A stretch of DNA of 64,000 bases from an uncultured Ruminococcus sp. (GTDB lineage Bacteria > Bacillota > Clostridia > Lachnospirales > Lachnospiraceae), in NCBI GenBank assembly GCA_934359255.1, contig CAKRLG010000006.1, positions 92,118 to 156,117 of the forward strand, read 5' to 3'. The translations under genes and the position numbers were made by a program. Position 1 is the first letter of the stretch, and each line of letters starts with the position of its first letter. Positions 8,250 to 16,258 of this stretch are shown here, one piece after another. The notes under the pieces were generated by a model. It was not told the DNA's origin and searched no databases. It saw only the letters and a list, made by a program, of their open reading frames with translations.

Positions 8250-8799
8250 CGCTTTCCTCCTTCTGCACACAGGCATCCCATACTTCCTGCTCTGCATCCT
8301 GCTCCGGCGCAGCTTCTCTGTTTTCTTCTTCCTGCTCTGCTCTTTCTGTTTTCTCAGTTTCATCTGCTTCCGGTTTTTCTTTCTCCTCAGCTGGTTTCTG
8401 AGCAAACCAATCTTCTTCTTTTTCATCCTCTTCTACCGGAAGTTCCGCACCGCAGTACATACAGAATACGGCATCTTTCGGGTTGGAGATTCCACAGGCT
8501 GGGCATACATTTTTTCCCTGTTTGGCAGCTATACTTTCTTTACACTCTGCCAGTTCCTTCTGAAGACCCATAACAACTTCACAGTGACCGGTCAGTTCTT
8601 CATCCGTCGTATCGCCATCTACATAACGCTGGTATACAATTTCACCGAGATCTGCATATTTATTCCGGATCTCTCTTTGCAGTGTCCGCATTTTGTTTCG
8701 CATCTTCTGTGTCTCAACAAATTCCTCTGTTTTCTTTCCTACAGCCCCCGCTGTTTCTGTAATCGTCTGTTTAATGCTTCCAAATAAATCTTCGTTCAT
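8239..8799 (-). CDS. Zinc-ribbon protein with coiled coil and acidic tail
   Basis: A 186-residue cytosolic protein. Residues 1-90 are helical and probably coiled coil. A single zinc ribbon (CPACG...CMYCG, about residues 98-115) follows, then a very acidic Glu-rich tail (about 120-186). Proteins of this kind are common in Clostridia and lack an assigned function; the ribbon probably binds protein or nucleic acid. It sits 41 bp after the ClpX-type gene and overlaps the phosphorylase gene, so all three are probably co-transcribed. Confidence 0.7.
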   Translation of the reverse strand: MNEDLFGSIKQTITETAGAVGKKTEEFVETQKMRNKMRTLQREIRNKYADLGEIVYQRYVDGDTTDEELTGHCEVVMGLQKELAECKESIAAKQGKNVCPACGISNPKDAVFCMYCGAELPVEEDEKEEDWFAQKPAEEKEKPEADETEKTERAEQEEENREAAPEQDAEQEVWDACVQKEESDEE

Positions 8800-8840
8800 A
8801 AGTCATACCTCCTTGAATATTAACCCCATTTGTATCCGTT

Positions 8841-10262
8841 TTACTGCAACAACAGCGGTTCCTGTCCTCTTAAAAGGATCTTCGGACCACCGGTGTGTTC
8901 AATATATTCTTTGGTGATGATCACCTCTCCAATACTGTCGTCCTTTGGAATCTCGTACATAATATCCAGCATGTATTCTTCCAGAATCGCTCGCAGTGCT
9001 CTCGCACCGGTATCTTTTTCCAGTGCCTTTTTTGCGATTGCACGCAGCGCATTCTCTTCAAATTCCAGTTTAACTTCGTCCATCTCCAGCAGTTTTTCAT
9101 ACTGTTTCAAGATTGCATTGCGTGGCTCTTTAAGAATCTTCACCAGCATGTCTTCATCGAGTCCCTGTAATGTGAAAATGATCGGCAGTCTTCCAAGAAA
9201 TTCCGGTACCATACCGAACATTCTCAGATCCTCCACCGTTACCTTATTCAACAGATTTTTATCATTGTCATATTTATCTTTCAGATCCGCCTGAAAACCA
9301 ATGGCTGCCTTTTTGTTTAATCGTTCTTTGATGATTTCCTCCAGATCCGGGAATGCACCGCCACAGATAAATAAAATATTGCTGGTATTTACTGTAGTCA
9401 GTGGTACCATGGCATTTTTACTATTCGCCCCCACCGGCACTTCCACATCACTGCCCTCGAGAAGCTTTAACATCCCCTGCTGTACCGCCTCACCACTGAC
9501 ATCTCTCTGGTTCGTATTCTTCTTTTTTGCAATCTTATCGATCTCATCGATAAAGATAATTCCATGCTCTGCTCGCTCCACATCATTGTCAGCTGCCGCA
9601 AGCAGTTTGGAAACCACACTTTCGATATCATCACCGATATAACCAGCTTCCGTCAGCGAAGTCGCATCCGTTATAGCAAGTGGCACATCCAGCAGTTTCG
9701 CCAGTGTCTGCACCAGATAGGTCTTACCGCTTCCGGTCGGTCCGATCATCAACATATTGGACTTTGCAATCTCTACTTCACCATTTTTCTGTTCTGCACT
9801 GAGTACTCGTTTATAGTGATTGTACACGCCAACCGAAATCACCTTTTTCGCATGTTCCTGACCAATCACATATTCATCCAGTTTTTCTTTGATCTTATGT
9901 GGCGGCGGAACATCCTTCATGGTAAATTCCTGCTTCTTTTCTTCTGTTTTCTTTTTCTTCTTCACTCTCTGTTTCTCTGATACCTGATTTGGAATACTCG
10001 ACAGATCCATCATGCTGATATTGGGCATGTGGCTCATCAGATCCCCGTAATTCATATTGCTGTTATTCATGGTATCAAAGCTCTTCTGCATACATTCCGT
10101 ACAAATATGTATATTCTGAGGAAGTGTAATCATCGGTCCTGTCTTGCTCTCCGGTCTCCGACACAGAAAACAGACTTTTTCGTATTCATCTTCCTTCGTA
10201 TTTTCATCAGAAGCTTCCCGCCTCTGCTTTTCTTTTTCCAGTAAATCCTTGTCTTCTGACAT
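8841..10262 (-). CDS. clpX: ClpX-type AAA+ unfoldase with divergent N-terminus
   Basis: A 473-residue ATPase, longer than typical ClpX (about 420). The N-terminus has a C4 zinc-binding motif (CFLC...CTEC). A lysine-rich linker of about 50 residues separates it from the AAA+ core, which shows GPTGSGKT (Walker A), IFIDEIDK (Walker B), a GYIGDD pore loop where classical ClpX has GYVGED, and an IGF loop (AAIGFQADLKD) of the kind that docks on ClpP. Sensor II region: DTGARALRAILEEYMLDIMYE. The usual neighbours clpP, tig and lon are absent, so this may be a second, specialised ClpX. It is preceded by AAAGGG and a TATAAT promoter. Confidence 0.88.
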   Translation of the reverse strand: MSEDKDLLEKEKQRREASDENTKEDEYEKVCFLCRRPESKTGPMITLPQNIHICTECMQKSFDTMNNSNMNYGDLMSHMPNISMMDLSSIPNQVSEKQRVKKKKKTEEKKQEFTMKDVPPPHKIKEKLDEYVIGQEHAKKVISVGVYNHYKRVLSAEQKNGEVEIAKSNMLMIGPTGSGKTYLVQTLAKLLDVPLAITDATSLTEAGYIGDDIESVVSKLLAAADNDVERAEHGIIFIDEIDKIAKKKNTNQRDVSGEAVQQGMLKLLEGSDVEVPVGANSKNAMVPLTTVNTSNILFICGGAFPDLEEIIKERLNKKAAIGFQADLKDKYDNDKNLLNKVTVEDLRMFGMVPEFLGRLPIIFTLQGLDEDMLVKILKEPRNAILKQYEKLLEMDEVKLEFEENALRAIAKKALEKDTGARALRAILEEYMLDIMYEIPKDDSIGEVIITKEYIEHTGGPKILLRGQEPLLLQ

Positions 10263-10351
10263 CTATCTATCCCTTTCTCATCCCACATTCCATGAGACAC
10301 CGTCCCCGAAATCACCCGTCACTCCTATGTACTTCCGGTTACTTACTCTAT

Positions 10352-10380
10352 ATTATAAAACAGAATCTTCTTGCCCTCAA
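10352..10380 (-). promoter_or_regulatory. Probable promoter of the ClpX-type gene
   Basis: Minus-strand TATAAT (10352-10357) with TTGAGG (10375-10380) and a 17-nt spacer, about 90 bp upstream of the start codon. It lies beside the long inverted repeat. Confidence 0.65.
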
Positions 10381-10432
10381 GTAAACTTTTTCTAAACACA
10401 CTCTTGAACCAATGTATCCCCGCCAACGCACA

Positions 10433-10532
10433 GCGGCAGGTGTTCCCGCCAGGGTCCGGCAACACTTTGTGGGCAATTTAGCTTAAAGTTGCTCTGCCCA
10501 CGTTGCCGGACCCTGGCGGTAACACCTGCCGC
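10433..10532. repeat. Long inverted repeat (31-bp arms) between htrA-like and clpX-like genes
   Basis: Arms at 10433-10463 and 10502-10532 match at 30 of 31 positions. A second nested stem, GTGGGCA/TGCCCAC (10469-10475 and 10495-10501), continues the hairpin after a 5-nt bulge. The arms are much richer in G and C than the flanks. No T run follows on either strand, so it is not a standard intrinsic terminator. It could be a small palindromic mobile repeat or a structured RNA end that protects the htrA-like mRNA. Confidence 0.85.
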
Positions 10533-10558
10533 GTCCGTCTATGATACTACTTATTCAC

Positions 10559-12661
10559 TTACTTCCCCTGCTGCGGATCCGCCTGCTTCATCTCACTCTT
10601 CTTCCCAAGAGTAACCGAAACCGTTTGCTCCTGATACTCCCCGTTCTGTGCCCGGCTGATTACAACCTCCACAGTCTCTCCTGCCTGATAATACTCCAGT
10701 TTTCCAACCAGATCCGAACTTCCGGAAACTGTCATACCATCAAACTTGACAATTACGTCACCTTTCTGGATACCTGCTGTCTGTGCCGGTCCGCCTTCTT
10801 CCACAGAATCTACAAAGGCACCCAGTGGGATACCGTAAGTCTGTGCAGAAGTAGAATCCACATTCAGACAGGTCACACCTATATAACCCGCATGTTCCTC
10901 ATCTGTCTTATATCTTGTCTCGCGATTCATCAGTTCATCCAGAATCGGCTGTGCCACAGATACCGGAATCGCATAACCCATTCCTTCTACTTCGGTGGCT
11001 GCCGCTTTCGCAGAGTTGATACCGATCAGTTCTCCCTGCATATTCAACAGTGCACCACCACTGTTACCCGGATTGATTGCTGCATCTGTCTGTATCAGTT
11101 TTCCGGTTGTCTTCCCTTCTTCATCGGTCACCTCACGGTCTACCGCGCTGATCCATCCTGAAGTTACCGACTGACCGTAACCCAGTGCATTACCGATTGC
11201 AACTACCTGTTCCCCAATTTCCAGATTATCGGAGTTTCCGATGCTTACTACTTTAATAGATTTCAGAGTATCTTCACTCATATCTGAAATTTTCACTGCA
11301 ACAACTGCCAGATCATTGTCTGAATCGGTTCCCTTAACCTGTGCTTCATACACCGCATCATCATCAAAAGCGACCGTAATAGTATCAGCATCAGCTACTA
11401 CATGATTATTTGTTGCTACCAGGATCTCACTGTCATTCTGTCCTACAATGATACCGGAACCGGAACTCTCGCTTGGATACTGCTGTACGCCACCGAAGAA
11501 ATCCTGCACGGTTTTTACGGAAGCATTTGTAATCGATACGACAGACGGCATACAACTTTTTGCCACCTGTGCCACGGTATATTCTCCCGTTGTTCCTGCA
11601 CTTACTTCTTCCGCAGCACCGCTTCCGCTTTCTGCTGCACTGTTACTGTCCCCGTCAGCATTTCCCTGCTGTGGCAGTTCCGTGGTCGGAAGCTGATACT
11701 CTGTTTTCTGTTCATTTTTGATTTCTTTATTTACAATCACATTCGATCCAATAATGATACCGCCTACAACCACGCCAAAAAGTACCGCCAGACCAATCGT
11801 CGTCAATACTTTTTTCCCTGTTCCGCCAGGTTTTCTGTGATCCTGTGGCTGATTCGGATCCTGCTGTGGCTGGTAATACGTGTAGTTTCCGTATTTTCTC
11901 TGACCGGTCACCGGACCGTTCTGCTCCCGGCTCGTCCAGGAATTACCGTTCTGATACGTTCCACCATTTTGAGCATTCTGATTATTCTGACTGTTTCCGG
12001 CACAGCCCCAGTTGCCATTCTGATAGCCTTCTGTTGTCTGTCCGGAAGAACTGCTGTTTTCCGTCTCTTTTGTTGTACGATTTCCACCAACCGGCTGTCC
12101 CCAGCCTCCGTTATCCTGTGAGCTGGCTGCTGTCTCTGTATAATTTTGTGTATCCGCTGTTCCGCTGACATCCTCCCGGTAATTCTGATTCTCATACGTA
12201 TTCTGGCTGGCACATTCCCCGCTGTCCGTTCCGTTCTGACGTTTCTGATAATCCGGGTTTACCCAGTGATAAGAAGCTGCTTCCCGCGAATTCTCCGGTT
12301 GTGCACCACTCTGCTGCACCGGCTGTTCCTGTGGCTGTATCGGAGTATCCGTCACATCCGCCGACTGTTCTTTCTTCTCCCCTTTTCCCAGCACTGCTTC
12401 CCACGGATATCTCGGTTTTTCTTGCTCTGTTTTTCCAACCTGCCCGTCACCGTTTGTCGCTGCTTCTTCCGTCGTTTCTGTCACTTCCACCCGCTCCGAT
12501 ACTTCAGGCTCCTGACTTTCTGTCGCCTCCGGCATTGCTTCTGTGTTTTCCCCTGCTTCCGGTTCTTTTACAGCTGTCGCCTCTGTCACTTCAGCTTCTT
12601 CACCGACCGGCTGCTGATTTTCTTCCGGTTCCGTTCCCGGCACTTTCCATTCATCACTCAT
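10559..12661 (-). CDS. htrA: HtrA/DegP-type membrane serine protease with PDZ domain
   Basis: A 700-residue envelope quality-control protease. The first 280 residues are cytosolic and low-complexity (Glu-rich, then Gln/Asn/Gly-rich). One membrane segment (about 285-310) anchors it, and a Ser/Gly-rich stalk leads to the extracytoplasmic trypsin-like domain. Catalytic triad: His 420 in ATNNHVVADAD, Asp 450 in SDNDLAVVAV, Ser 534 in NPGNSGGALLN. One C-terminal PDZ domain (about 595-685) contains PLGAFVDSVEEGGPAQ. The cytosolic arm is unusually long for HtrA proteins and may bind partners or sense load. It follows a GT2 gene by 97 bp and ends 26 bp before the long inverted repeat. Confidence 0.93.
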   Translation of the reverse strand: MSDEWKVPGTEPEENQQPVGEEAEVTEATAVKEPEAGENTEAMPEATESQEPEVSERVEVTETTEEAATNGDGQVGKTEQEKPRYPWEAVLGKGEKKEQSADVTDTPIQPQEQPVQQSGAQPENSREAASYHWVNPDYQKRQNGTDSGECASQNTYENQNYREDVSGTADTQNYTETAASSQDNGGWGQPVGGNRTTKETENSSSSGQTTEGYQNGNWGCAGNSQNNQNAQNGGTYQNGNSWTSREQNGPVTGQRKYGNYTYYQPQQDPNQPQDHRKPGGTGKKVLTTIGLAVLFGVVVGGIIIGSNVIVNKEIKNEQKTEYQLPTTELPQQGNADGDSNSAAESGSGAAEEVSAGTTGEYTVAQVAKSCMPSVVSITNASVKTVQDFFGGVQQYPSESSGSGIIVGQNDSEILVATNNHVVADADTITVAFDDDAVYEAQVKGTDSDNDLAVVAVKISDMSEDTLKSIKVVSIGNSDNLEIGEQVVAIGNALGYGQSVTSGWISAVDREVTDEEGKTTGKLIQTDAAINPGNSGGALLNMQGELIGINSAKAAATEVEGMGYAIPVSVAQPILDELMNRETRYKTDEEHAGYIGVTCLNVDSTSAQTYGIPLGAFVDSVEEGGPAQTAGIQKGDVIVKFDGMTVSGSSDLVGKLEYYQAGETVEVVISRAQNGEYQEQTVSVTLGKKSEMKQADPQQGK

Positions 12662-12758
12662 CGTTTTCCCTGTCCTTTATCTGTATTTACATTTTTTCAC
12701 GTCTTGTGTATCTGTTTATCATAACTGAAAATTGTGTTGAAATTGTGAACTTTATCAC

Positions 12759-13679
12759 CTATTCCCAATATTTCGGATTCATCGTACAGCGATCGATCAC
12801 CCAGCGCGGAAGCCTCCGGTATTTTTTTCCAAGCAGATAGCCCAGATATTTCCATCCACTCTGCCATACCAGCTGGATCACCAGCCATGGTTTTCCCTGT
12901 CTGCAAAGCCAGCCGGCGGTTTTTTTCACCAGACGGATCCCCTCTCCTTCCGATCGAATCCCGGCAAAAACTTCCGGATGGTCTGCCTGGGAAACCGCCA
13001 GATCAAAGTTCCGATGGAACTGCTGGATTGCCGAATAATTATGGGAATGTACCACCTTTGCCTCTGCCGCATAAGCCACCCCATATCCCTTCTGGATCAG
13101 TTTTCCGGCAAAGATCATATCTTCATTGAAAATGGTTTTCTTTACAAAACCGCCAAGCTGAAGATACAGTTCCCGTTTGTACATTGCACACACGTTAGAA
13201 CAAAAATACGTCTTGATGCCGAGTTCCGGCAGATCTGCCAGCCATTTCACCCGGCTTTCCTCCGGATAATTAAACTGTCTCGTATACTGTTCCATCAGCC
13301 GGCAGTCCTCCCGTGGCAGCTGTCTGGCATAGGCAGCTCCGATTTTTTCATCCTGTTCCATCGCCTCCACCAGTTTTTCAATCAGATGACAGTCTTCCGG
13401 CAATGCATCCTGAGTCATAAACAGCAGATAATCTGCCCAGCTCATCCGCGCCGCCTGATCCCTTGTCTTTCCATGATCGAATTCCTCTCTGGTCAGATGG
13501 TGCACTTCCATCGGAATCGTTGTTTTCTCATAAGCTGCTTTCCAGTTTTCCTTTCCTGTATTCATCACGATCAGGCGGTGTACCGGCCAGGTCTGTCCTT
13601 CCAGTCCGCGCAGCATCTGTTTCCATCCTTCTCCCGGACGATAAGCCGGGATAATCACATCTACCGTTTTCTTTTCCAT
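12759..13679 (-). CDS. Glycosyltransferase family 2 (rhamnosyltransferase-like)
   Basis: A 306-residue cytosolic GT-A fold enzyme. It opens with VDVIIPAYRPGEGW and carries EEFDHGKTRDQAA and LLFMTQDALP (the metal/nucleotide site in place of a plain DXD). This pattern matches RfbF/WsaF-type rhamnosyltransferases, which use dTDP-rhamnose. The ATG at 13679 is preferred because GGAG lies 6-7 nt upstream; the earlier ATG at 13691 contains that site. An intrinsic terminator lies just upstream, after the LCP gene. The substrate assignment is an inference; rmlC in the same window makes it plausible. Confidence 0.8.
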   Translation of the reverse strand: MEKKTVDVIIPAYRPGEGWKQMLRGLEGQTWPVHRLIVMNTGKENWKAAYEKTTIPMEVHHLTREEFDHGKTRDQAARMSWADYLLFMTQDALPEDCHLIEKLVEAMEQDEKIGAAYARQLPREDCRLMEQYTRQFNYPEESRVKWLADLPELGIKTYFCSNVCAMYKRELYLQLGGFVKKTIFNEDMIFAGKLIQKGYGVAYAAEAKVVHSHNYSAIQQFHRNFDLAVSQADHPEVFAGIRSEGEGIRLVKKTAGWLCRQGKPWLVIQLVWQSGWKYLGYLLGKKYRRLPRWVIDRCTMNPKYWE

Positions 13680-13706
13680 AATCTGCTCCATTTTCTATAT
13701 ATGCGA

Positions 13707-13739
13707 AAAGAACTGTCGCACTTTTCACGACAGTTCTTT
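13707..13739 (-). terminator. Terminator between LCP gene and GT2 gene
   Basis: A perfect 12-bp stem AAAGAACTGTCG/CGACAGTTCTTT with a 9-nt loop. On the minus strand a TTCTTTT tract follows. The next gene's ribosome binding site begins only about 20 nt later. Confidence 0.8.
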
Positions 13740-13757
13740 ATTTTCCATTTTTTCTTC

Positions 13758-14912
13758 TTACTCCGTATCACTCTCGCGATAAGCTGCAAGGGAGCCATCT
13801 TCCGAATGATCCAGCCTTGACTCTTCTCCAAATCCGCTCTTATCCACAATTCGCTGGCTATATGCCTTCACTTCTTCGGAAGGTGTATAACTGTCTTCCG
13901 GATACAGGAATTCATGCAGTTTGATCACATTTGATTCCAATGTGACCGGAAGTACTACATCAATTCCAACCGCATCTTCCACACGCTGTCCATACAAATG
14001 ATCAAATGGAAAACCGGTCTGATCTTCAATATCATAGGAGAGCATACTCATTCCCATCTGCAAAATTTCTGCTTTTGAAAAAGATGTATAGACATTTGGA
14101 AATACTTTATCCAGAATTTTACTCAATGTAGCGACATCTGCATTTTTCGCTTTCTCTACGATTTTATAGATAACTTCTCTCTGTCTTGCCGCACGACGGA
14201 AATCATTTCCTGCTGTATATCTGATTCGCGCATATGCTACTGTCTGCACACCATTCAGATGATGTACGCCTGCTGTTTTTTCAAGTGGCGTATAATCCAT
14301 ACCTGTTACTTTTGATGTCTCCACACAGTAATTATTCAGATGAACCACTTCTTCTTCTTTCAATTCCACATCAATTCCACCAAGCAGTTCCACAGCTTCC
14401 GCAACCGCCTGAAAGTCTACACTGACAAAATCTGTCACATTCAGATCCAGATTGGTATTCAGCATACTCAGAAACTGTTCCGGACCACCTTTTGCATAGG
14501 CAGCATTGGCTCTATTATATTGACCGTTTCCCTCAGAATCTTCACCGATCCGCAGGTAGGTGTCACGGTATATCGATACCAGCTTCACTTTTTTTGTGTC
14601 ATTGTTGATACTTGCAATGATCATCGTGTCACTGCGGGCACCCGATTTCAGTTCTCCGTCACGACCATCCAAACCAATCAATCCAATCGTCGTATATCCC
14701 TTCATCACCGTATTATTGTTGATGCCGGAATTAACTCCAATCTTGCTGAAATCAAGACTCGTAAAATTCATCTTGCCAAGTTTTGCATATATAAAAACAC
14801 CTGCAATCAGAATCAGCAGAATAAAAATCTCAATTCCGAAGATAATTCTTCTTCGTCTTCTCTTCTTCATCAGTCTCTTTTGTTTTCTGGTCAACGGCTG
14901 TTTTTTAGACAT
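13758..14912 (-). CDS. LytR-CpsA-Psr (LCP) family glycopolymer ligase, copy 1
   Basis: A 384-residue membrane-anchored enzyme. It has a basic cytosolic N-terminus, one membrane segment (about residues 23-43), then the LCP domain. That domain shows the family's Asp/Arg signature: GLDGRDG, GARSDTMIIASIN, VSIYRDTYL, and YARIRYTAGNDFRRAARQREV. LCP enzymes transfer polyprenyl-linked wall polymers to peptidoglycan. Start ATG with GGAGGG 7 nt upstream. It is a close paralogue of the next gene; the two share the tail GFGEESRLDHSEDG and differ mainly at the N-terminus and in the extra acidic tail of copy 2. Confidence 0.93.
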   Translation of the reverse strand: MSKKQPLTRKQKRLMKKRRRRRIIFGIEIFILLILIAGVFIYAKLGKMNFTSLDFSKIGVNSGINNNTVMKGYTTIGLIGLDGRDGELKSGARSDTMIIASINNDTKKVKLVSIYRDTYLRIGEDSEGNGQYNRANAAYAKGGPEQFLSMLNTNLDLNVTDFVSVDFQAVAEAVELLGGIDVELKEEEVVHLNNYCVETSKVTGMDYTPLEKTAGVHHLNGVQTVAYARIRYTAGNDFRRAARQREVIYKIVEKAKNADVATLSKILDKVFPNVYTSFSKAEILQMGMSMLSYDIEDQTGFPFDHLYGQRVEDAVGIDVVLPVTLESNVIKLHEFLYPEDSYTPSEEVKAYSQRIVDKSGFGEESRLDHSEDGSLAAYRESDTE

Positions 14913-14945
14913 AGGTTTCCCTCCCTCTTTCGTATCCCCCGAGGT

Positions 14946-16211
14946 TTACTGTTCCAGGGAAGAATCATCATATCCCTGTGTATCATCTGTTACATCTGTC
15001 TGGCCTTCTTCCTGTGAATCGGCAGAGTTCTCTTCCGTGTTCGCAGACTCTGTATCCGATTCGTGATAAGCTGCCAGCGAACCATCCTCCGAATGATCCA
15101 GTCTGGATTCTTCTCCAAATCCACTGATTTCTATAATTTTCTGACTGTATGTTTTTACCTCATCCGAAGGAACATAGCTGTCTTCCGGATACAAAAATTC
15201 ATGCAGTTTGATTACATTTGACTCCAAAGTAATCGGAAGTACACAGTCGAGACCGTCCATTGCGTCTTCTACTACGCCTCCATATAAATGATCAAATGGA
15301 AATCCTGTCTGATCTTCAATATCATAGGAAAGCATGCTCATTCCCATCTGCAAAATCTCCGGCTTCGTCAGAGAGGTTTTGATCAGTGGGAAAACTTTAT
15401 CCAGAACTTTGCTAAGGGTACTGATACTGGAATTCTTTGCCTTTTCTACGATCTTATAAATAACCTCCCGCTGTCTTGCCGCACGTCTGAAATCGTTTCC
15501 CGCTGTATAACGAATTCGCGCATACGCAACGGTCTGTACTCCATTCAAATGATGAACTCCGGCAACCTTCTTCAGTGGTGTATAATCCATACCGGTAACT
15601 TCTGACGTTTCTACACAATAATTGTTCAGATGTTCAATCTCCTCTTCTTTCAGATCAACATCGATACCGCCAAGCAGTTCCACCGCCTCTGCAACACCTT
15701 TAAAGTCAACCGTTACATAGTCAACAATATTAAGATCAAGATTCTTATTCATCATGGTCATCATTTTTTCCGGACCACCTGTACAGAACGCAGAATTTGC
15801 CTTATTGTATACATCTTCGCCCTCCGAATTACTTCCAACCCGAAGATACGTATCACGGTATATAGAAACCAGTTTTACCTTTTTGGTATCGTTATTGATA
15901 CTCGCAATGATCATCGTATCACTGTTTACATCACCATCCAGTTCTCCTTCTCTGCTGTCAAGCCCAACCAGTGCAATGCTTGTATAACCTTTCATAACCT
16001 GATTTTCTTCCACACTTTGATTAACATCCACGTTTTCAAAATTCAGATCTTCATAATTCATATTTCCGAGTTTCGCATATACAAACAGTCCGCCCATCAG
16101 GACGATCAGAATGATAATTTCCAGCGCAAACACTACTCTGCTCATCGTACTTTTCCGGCGTCTGCGTCGGATTCTTTTCTGTCTGTCCGTCAGGTTTTTC
16201 TTTTTCGCCAT
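14946..16211 (-). CDS. LytR-CpsA-Psr (LCP) family glycopolymer ligase, copy 2
   Basis: A 421-residue tandem paralogue of the downstream LCP gene, with the same order: basic N-terminus, one membrane segment (about 28-48), LCP domain with GLDSREG, SDTMIIASIN, VSIYRDTYL and FRRAARQREV. It carries an additional acidic, disordered tail of about 35 residues after the shared end (ESDTE). AAGGAG lies 8 nt before the ATG. It directly follows the initiating transferase gene, so the enzyme that starts the polymer and the ligases that attach it are encoded together. Confidence 0.93.
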   Translation of the reverse strand: MAKKKNLTDRQKRIRRRRRKSTMSRVVFALEIIILIVLMGGLFVYAKLGNMNYEDLNFENVDVNQSVEENQVMKGYTSIALVGLDSREGELDGDVNSDTMIIASINNDTKKVKLVSIYRDTYLRVGSNSEGEDVYNKANSAFCTGGPEKMMTMMNKNLDLNIVDYVTVDFKGVAEAVELLGGIDVDLKEEEIEHLNNYCVETSEVTGMDYTPLKKVAGVHHLNGVQTVAYARIRYTAGNDFRRAARQREVIYKIVEKAKNSSISTLSKVLDKVFPLIKTSLTKPEILQMGMSMLSYDIEDQTGFPFDHLYGGVVEDAMDGLDCVLPITLESNVIKLHEFLYPEDSYVPSDEVKTYSQKIIEISGFGEESRLDHSEDGSLAAYHESDTESANTEENSADSQEEGQTDVTDDTQGYDDSSLEQ

Positions 16212-16258
16212 GTATTTACTCCTTATTCCTTTGTTTTCCTATCTTGCGGACCCTCTTC

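Noticed and set aside
7410..8426. Extended start of the purine nucleoside phosphorylase
   Set aside because: The extra 59 residues are a Lys/Arg-rich antisense-type artefact of the acidic tail of the overlapping upstream gene. The ATG at 8249 has a good ribosome binding site and gives the normal length.
10433..10532. Interpretation of the long inverted repeat as a plain intrinsic terminator
   Set aside because: No T run follows on either strand and the stem is much longer than needed.
11402..12840. Plus-strand open frames opposite the htrA-like gene
   Set aside because: Low-complexity antisense reading of a Gln/Glu-rich segment. No ribosome binding site or family signature.
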